From the NCBI GenBank assembly GCA_007026445.1, contig VDMD01000035.1, positions 124,001 to 188,000 on the forward strand: a stretch of DNA of 64,000 bases, in the 5' to 3' direction. Positions 34,610 to 44,900 of the stretch are shown here, one piece after another. A program made the position numbers and the translations under genes. Under the pieces are notes generated by a model. It saw nothing but the letters and a program-made list of their open reading frames with translations, was not told the DNA's origin and made no database searches. Numbering within the stretch: the stretch's first letter is position 1; each line of letters opens with the position of its first letter. Origin of the DNA: Schizophyllum amplum. Taxonomy: Eukaryota > Basidiomycota > Agaricomycetes > Agaricales > Schizophyllaceae.

Positions 34610-35169
34610 CTAGAACGTATCCATATGATACCATTGAGTCCTGGCATCCTCCTCCTTCCCCGTCGCCGCCTTCGCTTTCGCGAGGAACTCCGGGTTGCTG
34701 GGACGCTCCAGCTTCCTCCGTGTCGTGTTGTCGGAGACGTTGAGAAGCACCTCGTAATGCTGCCCCAAACGTTTGTGGGTATAGTTCAGGTCGTCACGAC
34801 TGTGCATGCGTGGATTGACGTATCATTATATTCACTGCAGCCCAGGATCTGTTGAGTTCACTGACCTCCCTCCTCCAGCTTCCCAGCGGTCCCAGACGGT
34901 GATCAACGCATTTGTGTGTCCCTTGGTGCTGCCAAATCTGGCCATAGACATGGCCTCCAGTTCTTTGTCGGTGAAGATCCAGCCCGGCGTAGCATTATTT
35001 ATCTGGGATAGAGGTCCCCGACTCGCGTTCGGCCAACCCGCCAAGTTCGCAGTTTGGGGGTTTCGTCCACGACGTAAGGGAATCCGCCTCGTGAGTGCGT
35101 AAGGACGGGACTGAAGGGATGTAGTAAGTCGACAACTGCGAGCTGTACTAGAGCGACGCACAGGGCCAT
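34610..35169 (-). pseudogene. Small unknown gene, copy A, broken
   Basis: Minus-strand copy of the gene at 59410-59945. The first small exon (ATG GCC CT) and the second exon (FPYVVDETPKLR) are recognisable. After GDLYPR the frame hits a stop created by extra bases where the intact copy reads YCYGW. The last exon is recognisable (DLNYTHKRLGQHYEVLLNVS ... FLAKAKAATG). The product would be truncated at ~39 residues. Confidence 0.75.
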
Positions 35170-35382
35170 GATGACGGTTTGAAGCAACGATTCAGGGCAC
35201 GAGGACGAAGAGCTCTCATTGCAATGGACTTTCTATAGCTAGCCTTCTGAGCTCACGCGCGTTATCACTCTATGGTCCTTGTCTAGAACCGACCAATGCA
35301 CTCAGGTCATCTACTGGGCGCAAGCCTGTATCTGTATGGTGTATTTGGACATCACGTATGGTGTGATCTACAATCGTCGACG

Positions 35383-35666
35383 ATGGCTAATTCCCCTCCG
35401 AGTCGTCATCGCGTATCATCACCTCCGTCACATCCCCTCATACTCGTCCCCCAGTACGGCATCTTTCGGAGCATCTGGGACTTTCAAGAGCCGAATCCTT
35501 CGGCGGACGACGAGGAACCAGTGAGGCCAACCAGTACAACGAGGACACCTTTGATGAGAGCCATCCCGCCAATCCGGGCCGGGCGCGTTGGACTCAGTAT
35601 GGCGACCTGCTAAGACGACTCGGCGCCCGCCACTCGCCCGACCCAACTCGCGATGACTATCCATGA
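35383..35666 (+). pseudogene. Possible broken small gene
   Basis: One frame reads MANSPPSRHR ... IWDFQEPNPSADDEEP. A second frame continues SEANQYNEDTFDESHPANPG ... RLGARHSPDPTRDDYP to a stop at 35666. Together they read like one protein with a frameshift near 35520. I recognise no family, and this may be chance. Confidence 0.3.
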
Positions 35667-36029
35667 CCATCAATGTCCATCGTCCAACTCGCGATGACCG
35701 CGAATGACAGGGAGACGAGGAAAAGAGCAATTGTACAGCCGACGGTCTCGTGGACTGTTCTTGGAGTGACCAGCGAAGTGGCTTGCTGGCATAATGAAGC
35801 GTGCTTGGTATAACATAACGTGCTTGATTGGTGCGCGAGCATGAGCTAGATGACCTCGAGCATGAGCTGGAAGACCTCGAGCATGAGGCCGAGAGTGCTG
35901 CACAAAGATGGTCTGCCACGTCTGGCTGAGAACCGACATGGTGAGCACGTTGGCGGGGACCGGGTGAGAAGACGAGGGAGTCGGAGGGCGACAGCGGGAG
36001 ACTGGACGATCGTCCGATGTGCGATGGAG

Positions 36030-36130
36030 TATCCGACCGCGGCGCGATGGACACAGTAGCCGACCGCGATGGACTCGGTAGCCGACCGCGATGGACTCTG
36101 TAGCCGACCGTCATGGACTCGGTAGCCGGC
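36030..36130. repeat. Minisatellite, ~23-bp unit (GATGGACTCGGTAGCCGACC), 4 copies
   Basis: Near-perfect tandem copies with single-base variants (ACACAG, ACTCTG, CCGGCC). Confidence 0.85.
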
Positions 36131-36179
36131 CGTCATGGAGTATCCGAATGTGATGGAGTATCCAGGGAGTATCCGACCG

Positions 36180-36240
36180 TGATGGACGACCCGGGCGCGA
36201 TGGACGACCCGGGCGCGATGGACGACCCGGGCGCGATGTC
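36180..36240. repeat. Minisatellite, 18-bp unit (GATGGACGACCCGGGCGC), 3 copies
   Basis: Three perfect head-to-tail copies; the unit contains a CCCGGG palindrome. Confidence 0.88.
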
Positions 36241-36399
36241 ATGAAGCATCCGACTCCAATGGCTCGAGGACATATCCGACCGAGGTGCGATGGAATCGCT
36301 CGGCGTACTGCGAGGGCGTGCGGTGTGCGACGTGTATATTTTGTGGCCCTGGGGACGTGCGGCATCCGGCGCGGAGTCCAGACGCTAGGTGGCTGCGAA

Positions 36400-36475
36400 C
36401 GCGATGGTGGACGGATGGGCATGCGATGGGGGACGGATGGGCATGCGATGGGGGACGGATGGGCATGCGACGCTA
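36400..36475. repeat. Minisatellite, 22-bp unit (GATGGGGGACGGATGGGCAT), 3 copies
   Basis: G-rich tandem copies, two perfect and the first slightly diverged. Confidence 0.85.
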
Positions 36476-36659
36476 GACGGACGCGAATGCCTGTGTGCAG
36501 CCTGCAGTGGACGCGACGCTGTCAGTGAGCTGGCGGTAGACGCTGTCAGTGAGCTGACGGTACGGTAGACGCGACAATTAACGGATGTGGGCGGCTGAGA
36601 ATGCGTCGCGGACCGGATGTGGTCCTGAACGCGACACATTGGGTGCTGAACGCGAGACT

Positions 36660-36760
36660 GTTCAAGGGTAGACGTCGCGCGGCTGTTCGAGTGTAGTCGC
36701 GAGGCTGTTCGAGTGTAGACGCGAGGCTGTTCGAGTGTTGACGCGCCTCGGACCATGGGC
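36660..36760. repeat. Minisatellite, ~22-bp unit (GCGAGGCTGTTCGAGTGTAG), 4 copies
   Basis: Tandem copies ending at GAGTGTTGACGCG. Confidence 0.82.
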
Positions 36761-37139
36761 GGTTGTTCGCGCCGAGTAGCGCCGACCATAGGTAATTGTG
36801 GACGCGACCTGGACTTGCGAGAGCCGGCGCAGGTGTCGAGGACCAGGGGACGAACTCAGATAGTCCACCATGTGGGCGGCGTTATGCGCAGTTCATGATC
36901 GTGCGATGGGGTCGCTTGCCCGTCGACCTGCCGTCGACTCGAGCGCGTCACTGCACGTGAACTCAAGCGCGTCATTGCACGTGTGTCGTACACGCGCAAA
37001 GGTCCACGTGTGTCGTACACGCCCAAAAGTCTGTCACGTCAGCTCGCCGCCCGGTCACATTGAAGTTCAACTTCATCTTCGGGCAAATGTGAGGGCTCAG
37101 GCGACGCAAGTAGGCAAGGAGACGTAGATGAGCAAGTAC

Positions 37140-37215
37140 GGGTAAGTCGAGGGAGTGGATATGTCCATATACGAAGTGGATATGTCCATAGACGAAGTGT
37201 ATATGTCCAGTATAC
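37140..37215. repeat. Minisatellite, ~21-bp unit (GTGGATATGTCCATATACGA), 3 copies
   Basis: Three copies with variants (CATAGACG, CAGTATACG). Confidence 0.8.
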
Positions 37216-38719
37216 GACGTGCTATAAACTATGGAGTGGTAGACCAGACGCGCCGTGGCAGACGGAGCATGGCGCCGAGCAAGGGGTACTTGGTCAGGTG
37301 AGGACAAGAGGGCTGGGCGAGGAGGGGCGAAGGGCTGGTCGGGCGAGGACGAGAGGGCTCATCGAAAGGGGGGCAAATGGCTGATGCTAGGACGCAAAGG
37401 GCTGAGGCTACGTAGGACGCGAGGAACTGAACCTGGGGGCCAAGGGCTGAACGTGGAGGTGGACATGGGGTGAGCGAGGACAAGGGGTGAGCGAGGACAA
37501 TGGGTGAGCGAGGACAGGCTATGCTAGTGAGGCAAGGTATGCGAGCAAATGGTACCAGACACGCGGAACGACGACTGTCCGAATAATCCACGACAAGCGG
37601 CAAGCGCGGGACAACGGGCGCCCGCCGGAGGACGTGCAATGGAGCGGTTGTGCAGCTGATGGTCTGAGACACAACCGGTGCTACCACCACCACCAGCGCG
37701 GGTGTCCGGCTGGTGGCCTCGTGAGCATTTCTTGGTGACATGGTTGGGCGCGAGGGAGGTGGAAGACCGAGAGAAGTAGAACACCGAGCGAGAGGTGGAA
37801 GGCCGATAGAAAATGGTACACTTTTTGCCGACTTGTGGAGGAGGCCGTTTCGCGGTGGCGGTGGCGACGGTGAGAGGTGGCGCTGGTTATGTGGGGGGAG
37901 CGGACACGCCTCGGGTTGCGCCATGCTCGTCCTGGGGTGTTCATGTGTGTGGTACTTTACGGCATAATTGAACGCGGATCGGCGAAGCAAGATGCGAAGC
38001 AAGGGCGAGAACAAGGCGAATAGACAGAAGCGAGGGCGAACGAATAGGAAGCAAAGGCGAAGAGAGGCGAGCACAGGTTTCGCGCGAGAACTTGGCGGGC
38101 GCGCATTCAACCAAGGTCGACCCTGGGGCGCGTGACCTGCCCCAGTGAGAATGGAGGAGACAAAGATGAATTGACGAGGGGAAGATGACAGGGCGCGCGC
38201 CGGATGCCAAGACTGCCGGTAGCCGGTATGCGAAGGGGACGGACGAGGGGGGACGGACGAGGGGGGGGCGGAAGAGGAGGGCAGAGAGAGTCAGACCAGG
38301 GAGAACAACGAGGACGAGGGCGGTGGTGAAGACATGGGGAGACGATGCGAAGAACACTGTCAGCTGTTGTGGGTGATGGTGGTGGTGGTTCTGAAGCGAT
38401 CGACTTGGGCAGCTGACCGGTGACGCGTGCGCGTGATCGGGTGACCTTGACAGCGGCAGGCCATGCCGCGGCCGGGGAAAAGTTATAAGTGTGCCGCTGC
38501 CGAGGCCGGGGTTTCTTTGGACTCCCATCTGCCCCTTCCCTGCCGAGCGCGACAACAGCAGCCCGCCCGCATTCAGACTCGACGGCAGCGACGACAGCGA
38601 GTTTACCCCCCGGCATCGACGACTTCAGCCCCGGCATCGACGCGAGTTCACCCCCCGGCACGACGCGAGTTCACCCCCGGCATCACCCTCGGCATCCACC
38701 CACACACGCCCCGACAGCA

Positions 38720-40985
38720 ATGTCCATGAAGCAGGATATCGAAAAGGGCGAGGTCGAGACCACGCAGCAAGTCGAGGCCACGCCGCCGTCGCGCGCTAAT
38801 CTGCAGTATGCACCCAATCACAACGGCGCGAATGGTCAGTGATCCCGCCCCGTACCCCGCCCCCCGCATTCCACGTCGCCCCCCGCATGTCCGCTAACCC
38901 TCTTCCCCAGGCTCTGCGTACCCACCCCGCCCGCTCCCCGGCAGCCACATAGCGAACCCGGGCACGCTCGGCCTCTTCTCCTTCGCCTCCACCACCTTTG
39001 TCCTCTCCATGTACAACGCCCGCGTCCGCAGCATCACAGAGCCCAACGTCGTCGTCGGCCTCGCGCTCTTCTTCGGTGGGATAGCCCAAATGTTGGCAGG
39101 GATGTGGTGAGTTTTGCGCGCGTTCTGTATTCATTGTCTGTTTGATCACCTCGCCACCTTGATCACCCGGCCACCTTGATCACCCGGCCACCTTGATCAC
39201 CCCGCCACCGTGACCTGATCGCCCCGCAACTCCCCGCTTCCCCACTTCTTCCCGTCGACCCTGTCTGCCACCGCTCTCTGCCACCGCTCGCCCAATGCTG
39301 CCTAAACATATCCTAACCTAAACCTCTCAGGGAATTCCCCCGTGGCAACGCCTTTGGTGCTACCGCCTTCACCTCCTACGGTGCCTTCTGGCTCTCCTAT
39401 GCCACCATCCTCATCCCCAGCTCGGGTATTGGGGCGGCGTATGTGGGTGAGTAAGGAGGATATTAATTGGTTTCGTTTATCATCTCTTTTTCTCTCCAAT
39501 GCTTTCGCTTTCTCATCTGATTTCGATTTCTTACTTCCCTTTCGCCTTCTCACTTCCCTTGCGCCTCCTCACTTCCCTTGCGCTTCATCACTTCCCTTGC
39601 GCTTCATCACTTACACCTCCAACCTTAACTGACACCTTCAATCTTGACTGACACCTCCAGTCTTGACTGACACCTCCGACCTTGACTGACACATCCCTAG
39701 GTACCGCGGACGCGCCCATAGCCGGCGGTGAGGCGATGTTGGCGGACGCGATTGGCATCTACCTGATGATGTGGATGATGGTCACGTTCTTTTTGTTGTA
39801 AGCATTTCCACTAGTATTTTCGGCCATTCGCCTCTTTCCGGCCTTTCGACTCTTTCCAGCCTTTCGACTCTTTCCACCCTTTCGACTCTTTCCACCCTTT
39901 CGACTCTTTCCGGCCTTTCGACTCTTTCCACCCTTTCGACTCTTTCCAGCCTTTCGACTCTTCCCAGCCCTTCGACTTTCTAGGTCGGCCGGTTCTCTTC
40001 TACTGTTTAGGTTGTCCGGTTATTTCTACTCTCCAGTCGTCCGGTTATTGCTTCTCTCTAGTCGTCCGGTTATTTCTACCCTCCAGTCGTCCGGTTATTT
40101 TTCCAGCTCAATTATTTTCTACAACCCTATACTGATCACTCAACCCTATGCTGATCACGAATCCCTTCACTGATCACGAATCCCTATGCTGATCACTCAA
40201 CCCTATACTGATCACGGATCCCTATACTGATCACTAATCCCTTTACTGATCACGGATCCCTTTACTGATCACTCAACCCTATACTGATCACGAATCCCTC
40301 AACAGCATCGCCTCCCTGAAGCGCCCCGTACCCTTCGCCGCCCTCTTCGGCATGCTATGCCTCACGTTCCTGCTGCTTGGGGTGGGCGAGTTTAATGCGG
40401 CGCCGAAGTGAGTTTTTGACTCTTTGTTGATTGTTTATTTCTCGCTGTGTGTTTCTTTCTCGTTGATTCTGCTTTGACACCCTCGTTGATTCTGCTTGGA
40501 CACCCTCGTTGATTCTGCTTTGACCCCCTCGTCAATTGCGCGTTCCATTCTCCCATTCGCCTCACGCATCTGTGCGCCACGCCTCTTGCTTCGCGACCCA
40601 TCCGTCCTACATCTTCTCGCATCCCTCCTGCATCTTCTCGCATCCCTCCTGCATCTTCTCGCATCCCTCCTGCATCTTCTCGCATCCGTCCTGCATCTCG
40701 CCCGCACCTTATGCCTACCTCCCTTTCCCGTGCTAACCCACCTCCCTTTCCCGTGCTAACCCACCTCCCTTTCGCATGGCTAACCCACCCTCCCTTTCGC
40801 ATGGCTAACCCACCCTCCCTTTCGCATGCTAACCCACCCTCCCCAGCGTCACCCGCGCGGGCGGCATCACGGGCGTCATCACCGCGTTTATCGCGTACGG
40901 CATCGGGCTCTGCGAGCTGGTGGGCTGGCCGCTGGGCCCGGTGCCGTGGAAGGACGAGGCGAGGGTTTTGGGGAGGTTTCCGTGA
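38720..40985 (+). CDS. GPR1/FUN34/YaaH-family acetate transporter
   Basis: Six exons (38720-38834, 38911-39106, 39331-39446, 39701-39797, 40306-40407, 40847-40985) encode 254 aa. After a polar N-terminus (MSMKQDIEKGE) comes the family signature IANPGTLGLFSFASTTFVLS (the NPxxLGL motif), then about six hydrophobic helices. Further conserved segments are GNAFGATAFTSYGAFWLSY and LADAIGIYLMMWMMVTFFLL. The family includes yeast Ady2 and Aspergillus AcpA, which move acetate and ammonium across the plasma membrane. All splice joins keep frame. Four of the five introns are unusually long for this genome (224, 254, 508 and 439 nt) and consist largely of tandem repeats reaching the 3' splice site. Family is confident; substrate is inferred from relatives. 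Confidence 0.9.
39150..39215. repeat. Intron-2 minisatellite (CACCTTGATCACCCGGC)
   Basis: About four 17-bp copies within the intron 39107-39330 of the acetate transporter gene. Confidence 0.85.
39530..39700. repeat. Intron-3 minisatellites, reaching the 3' splice site
   Basis: Four ~19-bp copies of CTTCCCTTGCGCCTCCTCA are followed by about five copies of CTTGACTGACACCTCC. The last copy, CTTGACTGACACATCCCTAG, contains a CTGAC branch-point word and ends in the AG acceptor used by exon 4. Confidence 0.85.
39815..40305. repeat. Intron-4 minisatellites, three arrays, reaching the 3' splice site
   Basis: About 9-10 copies of CCTTTCGACTCTTTCCA (39818-39980) are followed by about four copies of CTCCAGTCGTCCGGTTATT (40000-40105). 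Then come about nine copies of CTGATCACNAATCCCTATA (40125-40300). The last unit ends CTCAACAG, the acceptor of exon 5. The first array stays open in one frame only because of its repeat structure. Confidence 0.88.
40450..40846. repeat. Intron-5 minisatellites, three arrays, reaching the 3' splice site
   Basis: Three copies of CTCGTTGATTCTGCTTTGAC are followed by five copies of GCATCTTCTCGCATCCCTCC. Then come about five copies of GCTAACCCACCTCCCTTTC. The last copy, GCTAACCCACCCTCCCCAG, has a consensus CTAAC branch site and is the acceptor of exon 6. Confidence 0.88.
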
Positions 40986-40999
40986 GTGGGGGGGGGTGA

Positions 41000-41590
41000 T
41001 TGTGACGGGGGGGGCGATTATGGGGGGAGAGGAGGCGGGGGAAGGAAAGATGGGAGAAGGGGGGAGGCGAAGACCTACCCGACGGATACCCAGCTACGGC
41101 TACGTGCAACCTGACGACTGCGACTGCGGCGAGGCGCGACCATGGCCAGTGCGACCCGACGATTGCGTGCTACGTGCGACCCTCGACCACCGTGACTGCG
41201 GCGAGGACCATGGCCAGTGCGACCTCCGACGACTACGACTGCGCTACGATTTCAGTGTACATCTTGAATGTGTATTTTGTATCATTGTTTTCTTTGACTT
41301 TTTGTGCGTGTTTGACTTTTTGTGCATGTTTGACTTTTTGTGCGTGTGCGAGGGTGTTGTGAGATGAGTAGATGGGGAGGGTGGAGAGTGAGGGTGAGGT
41401 GGGGGGGGAGAAGGGGTGAGGTGCGGGGGAGAAGAGGGGGTGAGGATGGTGAGTGAGAGGGAGAAGAGGGGGTGAGGTGGGTGAGGGGGGGAGGGTGGGT
41501 GATGTGGGAGATGGGAGCGACGAGGGCCTTTTATACTCATATGGTCACCGACCGGCGTCCGGGGAAGCCTGGCGGGGAGGTCCTATAGGC
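41000..41590. repeat. Dispersed repeat, copy 1
   Basis: Shares blocks with 43550-44020: GGCTACGTGCRACC, CAGTGTACATCTTGAATG, TTGTATCATTGTTTTCTTT and ACCGACCGGCGNCCGGGGAA, in the same order. A purine-rich tract is inserted or expanded in this copy. Confidence 0.75.
41360..41520 (+). repeat. Purine-rich (G/A) tract
   Basis: About 150 nt of almost pure G and A with T breaks (GGTGAGGTGGGGGGGGAGAA and similar). Many runs of three or more G make G-quadruplex or triplex formation possible. Confidence 0.75.
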
Positions 41591-42360
41591 GATGCGTTGC
41601 ATGGACTCGGTGAATCCTGCCGGAGACGTTGTATAGGCGATGACCGACGAAGATAAGCGGGCAGGCGCGATCCGAGCCGGGGGAGGATGGTGGTCGGTGG
41701 GGGAGGTACTCATGAGTCGGTGAGTCGGTGAGTCGGTGAGAGGCAGAGGTCACGTGGGAGTCGGAGGGGGTCTGGAAGGGGGCTGCGTGGGTGTTGGTGG
41801 CTAGGTGGTGGCTTGGTGGGGGTTGAGGCCTCGGAGGCGTGGGCAAGTTTGAGTTCGGAATGATCCGACTTACGTGCGCTCACGTGCGCCGGAAATATCC
41901 AATTGTTGCCTGAATTATTCAGATGGCAGTGAATTTATGGACTCTTCTCGTGTCCGCTCATGCAACCACAGCAAAACCACAGCCTTCATACGTTCCCTTC
42001 GGACGCGTTGACGCTGCTTCGAGATAAATGTTTCTTTATCGACCGTATCGGGCACAGCTGTCAAATCGGAAGAAGCGCGCCTGTATATGTGCACCCCACA
42101 CCTGCGACGTAGGACTTTTTTTGGCTTCAAGTGGCTCGTGCGTCTTGAGCTCCTTCATGTCCGACGGCAGCGAGATGAACTGGGCGACTTCTGCAGTCAC
42201 CTAATCGCCAACTTCTGTAGTCGCTCAACCGCCGACTTCGTGCCGAACGCGTGTTCGCCCAACCCACCAAGACGTCCCACGACTCTAAACTTTCGCTGCC
42301 TGCTACTGGCTCATCAGCTGCCTCCTACTCTGATCAGCGAGCCCTCGTTTGCCCTCGATC
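41591..42360. other. Promoter-side stretch before BTB gene 1
   Basis: No gene is seen. GAGTCGGTGAGTCGGTGAGTCGG (three GAGTCGGT units) occurs at about 41713-41740. Confidence 0.4.
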
Positions 42361-43507
42361 ATGACAGAACCGCGCACCAAGGTCGCGGACCTATGGTTCG
42401 AGGACGGCAACCTTGTCATCGCGGCGCAATCGCGCCTGTTCCGCGTCCACAAAGGCGTCATATCCCTGCACGCAGCGGTGATGAAGGACATGCTGTCTGT
42501 TCCGCAACCTGCGGAGCAAGAGAACCTGGAAGGAGTACCCCTCGTCACCTTACCCGACGATGAATGCGATATGGAGCACTTCCTGCGAGCCATGTATTTT
42601 CCTCAGTAAGCTTCACTAGTTGACTCTACTGAAATATCGCGGATGACCATGCTATAGAACATTCTTGATGATACCCTCAAGCGGCGCGTGGCTGAGAGAG
42701 CTACTCACGGATACATCTGAGAGAGCCACGCCCTTGTCCTTTGACGTGCTGCTGGGCGTTCTTCGACTATCTCACAAGTACGACGCGCCGATACTGCGCA
42801 CACACGCACTGCGTCATCTCGCCGCGGTCGTTGCTGGTAGAAAGTATGGTAACCTGCTGCAACCACCCTCCGTGGATCTCCCAGTGCGCACGCATGAGTC
42901 GCTCGCCCCACTCAAGGCACTCATTTCCTTCGCGCGAGAAGTACACGCGCTATGGCTCCTACCGCATCTGCTCTACTGGGCCTCACACTACCCGGCCCAG
43001 CAGCTCGCCGTACCTCAGACGTGGAAGGGCCGCCAATGCCAGCTTTCCACCATCGATCTCGTTGCTTGCTTCGCAGGCTACCAGCATACAATAGTTGGTG
43101 ATCCCGATATTGCGCCTTTCAAGTCGGACCCCTGCGAGGTGGATGACTGCCTTTGCAACAGGTTATCACCAACTCACTATAAAGGCCACAATCGATTTCT
43201 TGAGTCGCCTTTCACCCACTCTTGGGTCCTTGTGAGGGAGTCGAATGATGGGATGCGGTGCTACGGTATGAGAGAATCCGCCTACCGAAAGTGGAAGGGC
43301 AAGATGTGGGCCCAGATTCCTGCGGCTTATGATCTGCCGTCGTGGGATGAGCTAAAAAGTATGCTGTGTGCAGACTTGAATATGTCGGCGGAGGATGTTG
43401 TATGTGATCATCTCATTGAGCATCACGAACGGGCCGAGCTGACACTTTTTTGGAGGACTACTTTGGTTTCTTCGGACATTGGCACAGAGGGCACGGCATA
43501 CCTGTAG
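42361..43507 (+). CDS. BTB/POZ-domain protein, gene 1
   Basis: Two exons (42361-42605, 42658-43507) encode 364 aa. Residues ~8-140 read as the basidiomycete-type BTB/POZ domain: LWFEDGNLVIAAQSRLFRVH, LHAAVMKDMLS, then FDVLLGVLRLSHKYDAPILR. BTB domains mediate dimerisation and can link substrates to Cullin-3 ubiquitin ligases. The rest has a conserved region with several Cys (CEVDDCLCNR) but no other domain I can name. The paralogue at 45733 is similar throughout, apart from a longer C-terminus here (ERAELTLFWRTTL ... GTAYL). The start ATG is the first in frame and is conserved in the paralogue. Confidence 0.85.
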
Positions 43508-43549
43508 CGTGCTACTAGGACTAGGAGAGCTTCAAACACGAGCTCTTGG
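43508..43549. other. Short BTB gene 1 3' flank
   Basis: Nothing notable before the dispersed repeat begins. Confidence 0.3.
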
Positions 43550-44020
43550 GTGGTGAGGCGGGAGGGACGTTAATGGGGTGAGGAGAGAAGGGAGAGCAGG
43601 CGACGACCTACCCGATGCATGCCCGACGACCGGCCGGTGCTACCCTCGACTACGCCTACGGCTACGTGCGACCCGACAACTGCGTGCGACCCTCGACGGC
43701 GGCCGCGACCAACGACGGCGATTACGGCCAGTGCGACCCCGACAACTACGCTACGAATTCAGTGTACATCTTGAATGCGTAATTTGTATCATTGTTTTCT
43801 TTCCCTTTTCGTGCGTGTATGCGTGTGCGCCGCGAAGATGTGTGAGGGAGGTGCTGGGTGAGGCGGAGGGAAGATGTGGGAGGATGGTGTATGGGAGATG
43901 TGAGCGTGAATGAGCTGGTGGGTGAGGCGAGGTGGAGGCCTTATATACTTACGCGGCCACCGACCGGCGACCGGGGAAGCCTGGCGGGGAGGGCGGATGT
44001 GCGGTCGGTGAACGGGGCTG
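43550..44020. repeat. Dispersed repeat, copy 2
   Basis: Second copy of the element at 41000-41590, lying just downstream of BTB gene 1; copy 1 lies upstream of it. The two copies thus bracket BTB gene 1 in direct orientation. Confidence 0.72.
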
Positions 44021-44805
44021 CCTATCAAGGAGGGTGGATGTGCGGTCGTGCTAATGTAGCTCCGAGTCCGTGACTCGCAGCGGTGAGCACTGAGCGCGTC
44101 TTCGAAGTTGAAGAATTGTCGTAAGTTAAAGTAGAGACCCCGTGATCGTAGAAATGCGTGCCGATCACGTGGCGTTTCGAACCTTCCAGTTTTGCTTCCG
44201 CTCCTTACTTACTTGCCTACCACGGACCACCACGCCTCGCGCGCATACTTTGCGCTGGCGTGACTCTCATCATGCGAGATAATCATCTGAGCACGCACGG
44301 ATGTCGGGGCGCGTAATGCACTTCTAGGTCGTTCATGCCGGTACAGTGTCCCAGAAAACGATGAGGAACTAACGATGTTATCGGTGCGTGGTGATCTGTC
44401 TGGATATTCACCTCTGCAGATTCCCTTGGTGTCTTCGTTGTTGAGCAGTTCACGTGTTGAAATCCACCGTCGAGCTACTACCGCGAGTAGAGTCTTTGCC
44501 TCGAAGTTCCCACTCGAGTTTCTTACTCACCGCCTTTGCCTCCGAACAGCCATTGAATATGAATTCTTCAGCCATTAAATCTACCAGCCATTAAATCGCC
44601 GCCTCGCGGGAATCTTCCAACACACACTTCATATATTATCAGTGTTCAATCCTCCCAGTCACCGCCTCTATGCCACGACCTCGCGCGCGCCACGAGCAAG
44701 ATGAATGGACTACAGTTTTTCAAAGTAGACTGATCATTCTTCGCTACCTTGCGCACCACGCGATGGACAACAGCTTTCTTTGTGAGTCGACTGATTATCC
44801 CACCC

Positions 44806-44812
44806 TTTATAA
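44806..44812 (+). promoter_or_regulatory. TATA box supporting the ATG at 44901
   Basis: TTTATAA lies 89 bp before ATG 44901. It falls inside the longer open frame that begins at 44670, which argues for the downstream start. Confidence 0.5.
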
Positions 44813-44900
44813 GTCGCTAGCCACCACCCTCCCATCGCCCTTTTCGCCCACGTTCCGACACGTTCGACTGCCCCCAAACATCATCACCACTTTTGGGATT

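Larger units (their letters stand above)
35667..38719. other. 3-kb gene-poor region with clustered minisatellites
   Basis: No gene is supported. At least seven separate short tandem repeats are present: 36030-36130, 36180-36240, 36400-36475, 36660-36760, 36945-37025, 37140-37215 and 37460-37515. From about 38480 it becomes the promoter and leader of the acetate transporter gene. TTATAAG at about 38483 may be its TATA box. Confidence 0.7.

Noticed and set aside
39771..39983. 70-aa open frame of repeated STLSTLSTLS
   Set aside because: It is simply the frame of the intron-4 minisatellite of the acetate transporter; splicing removes it.
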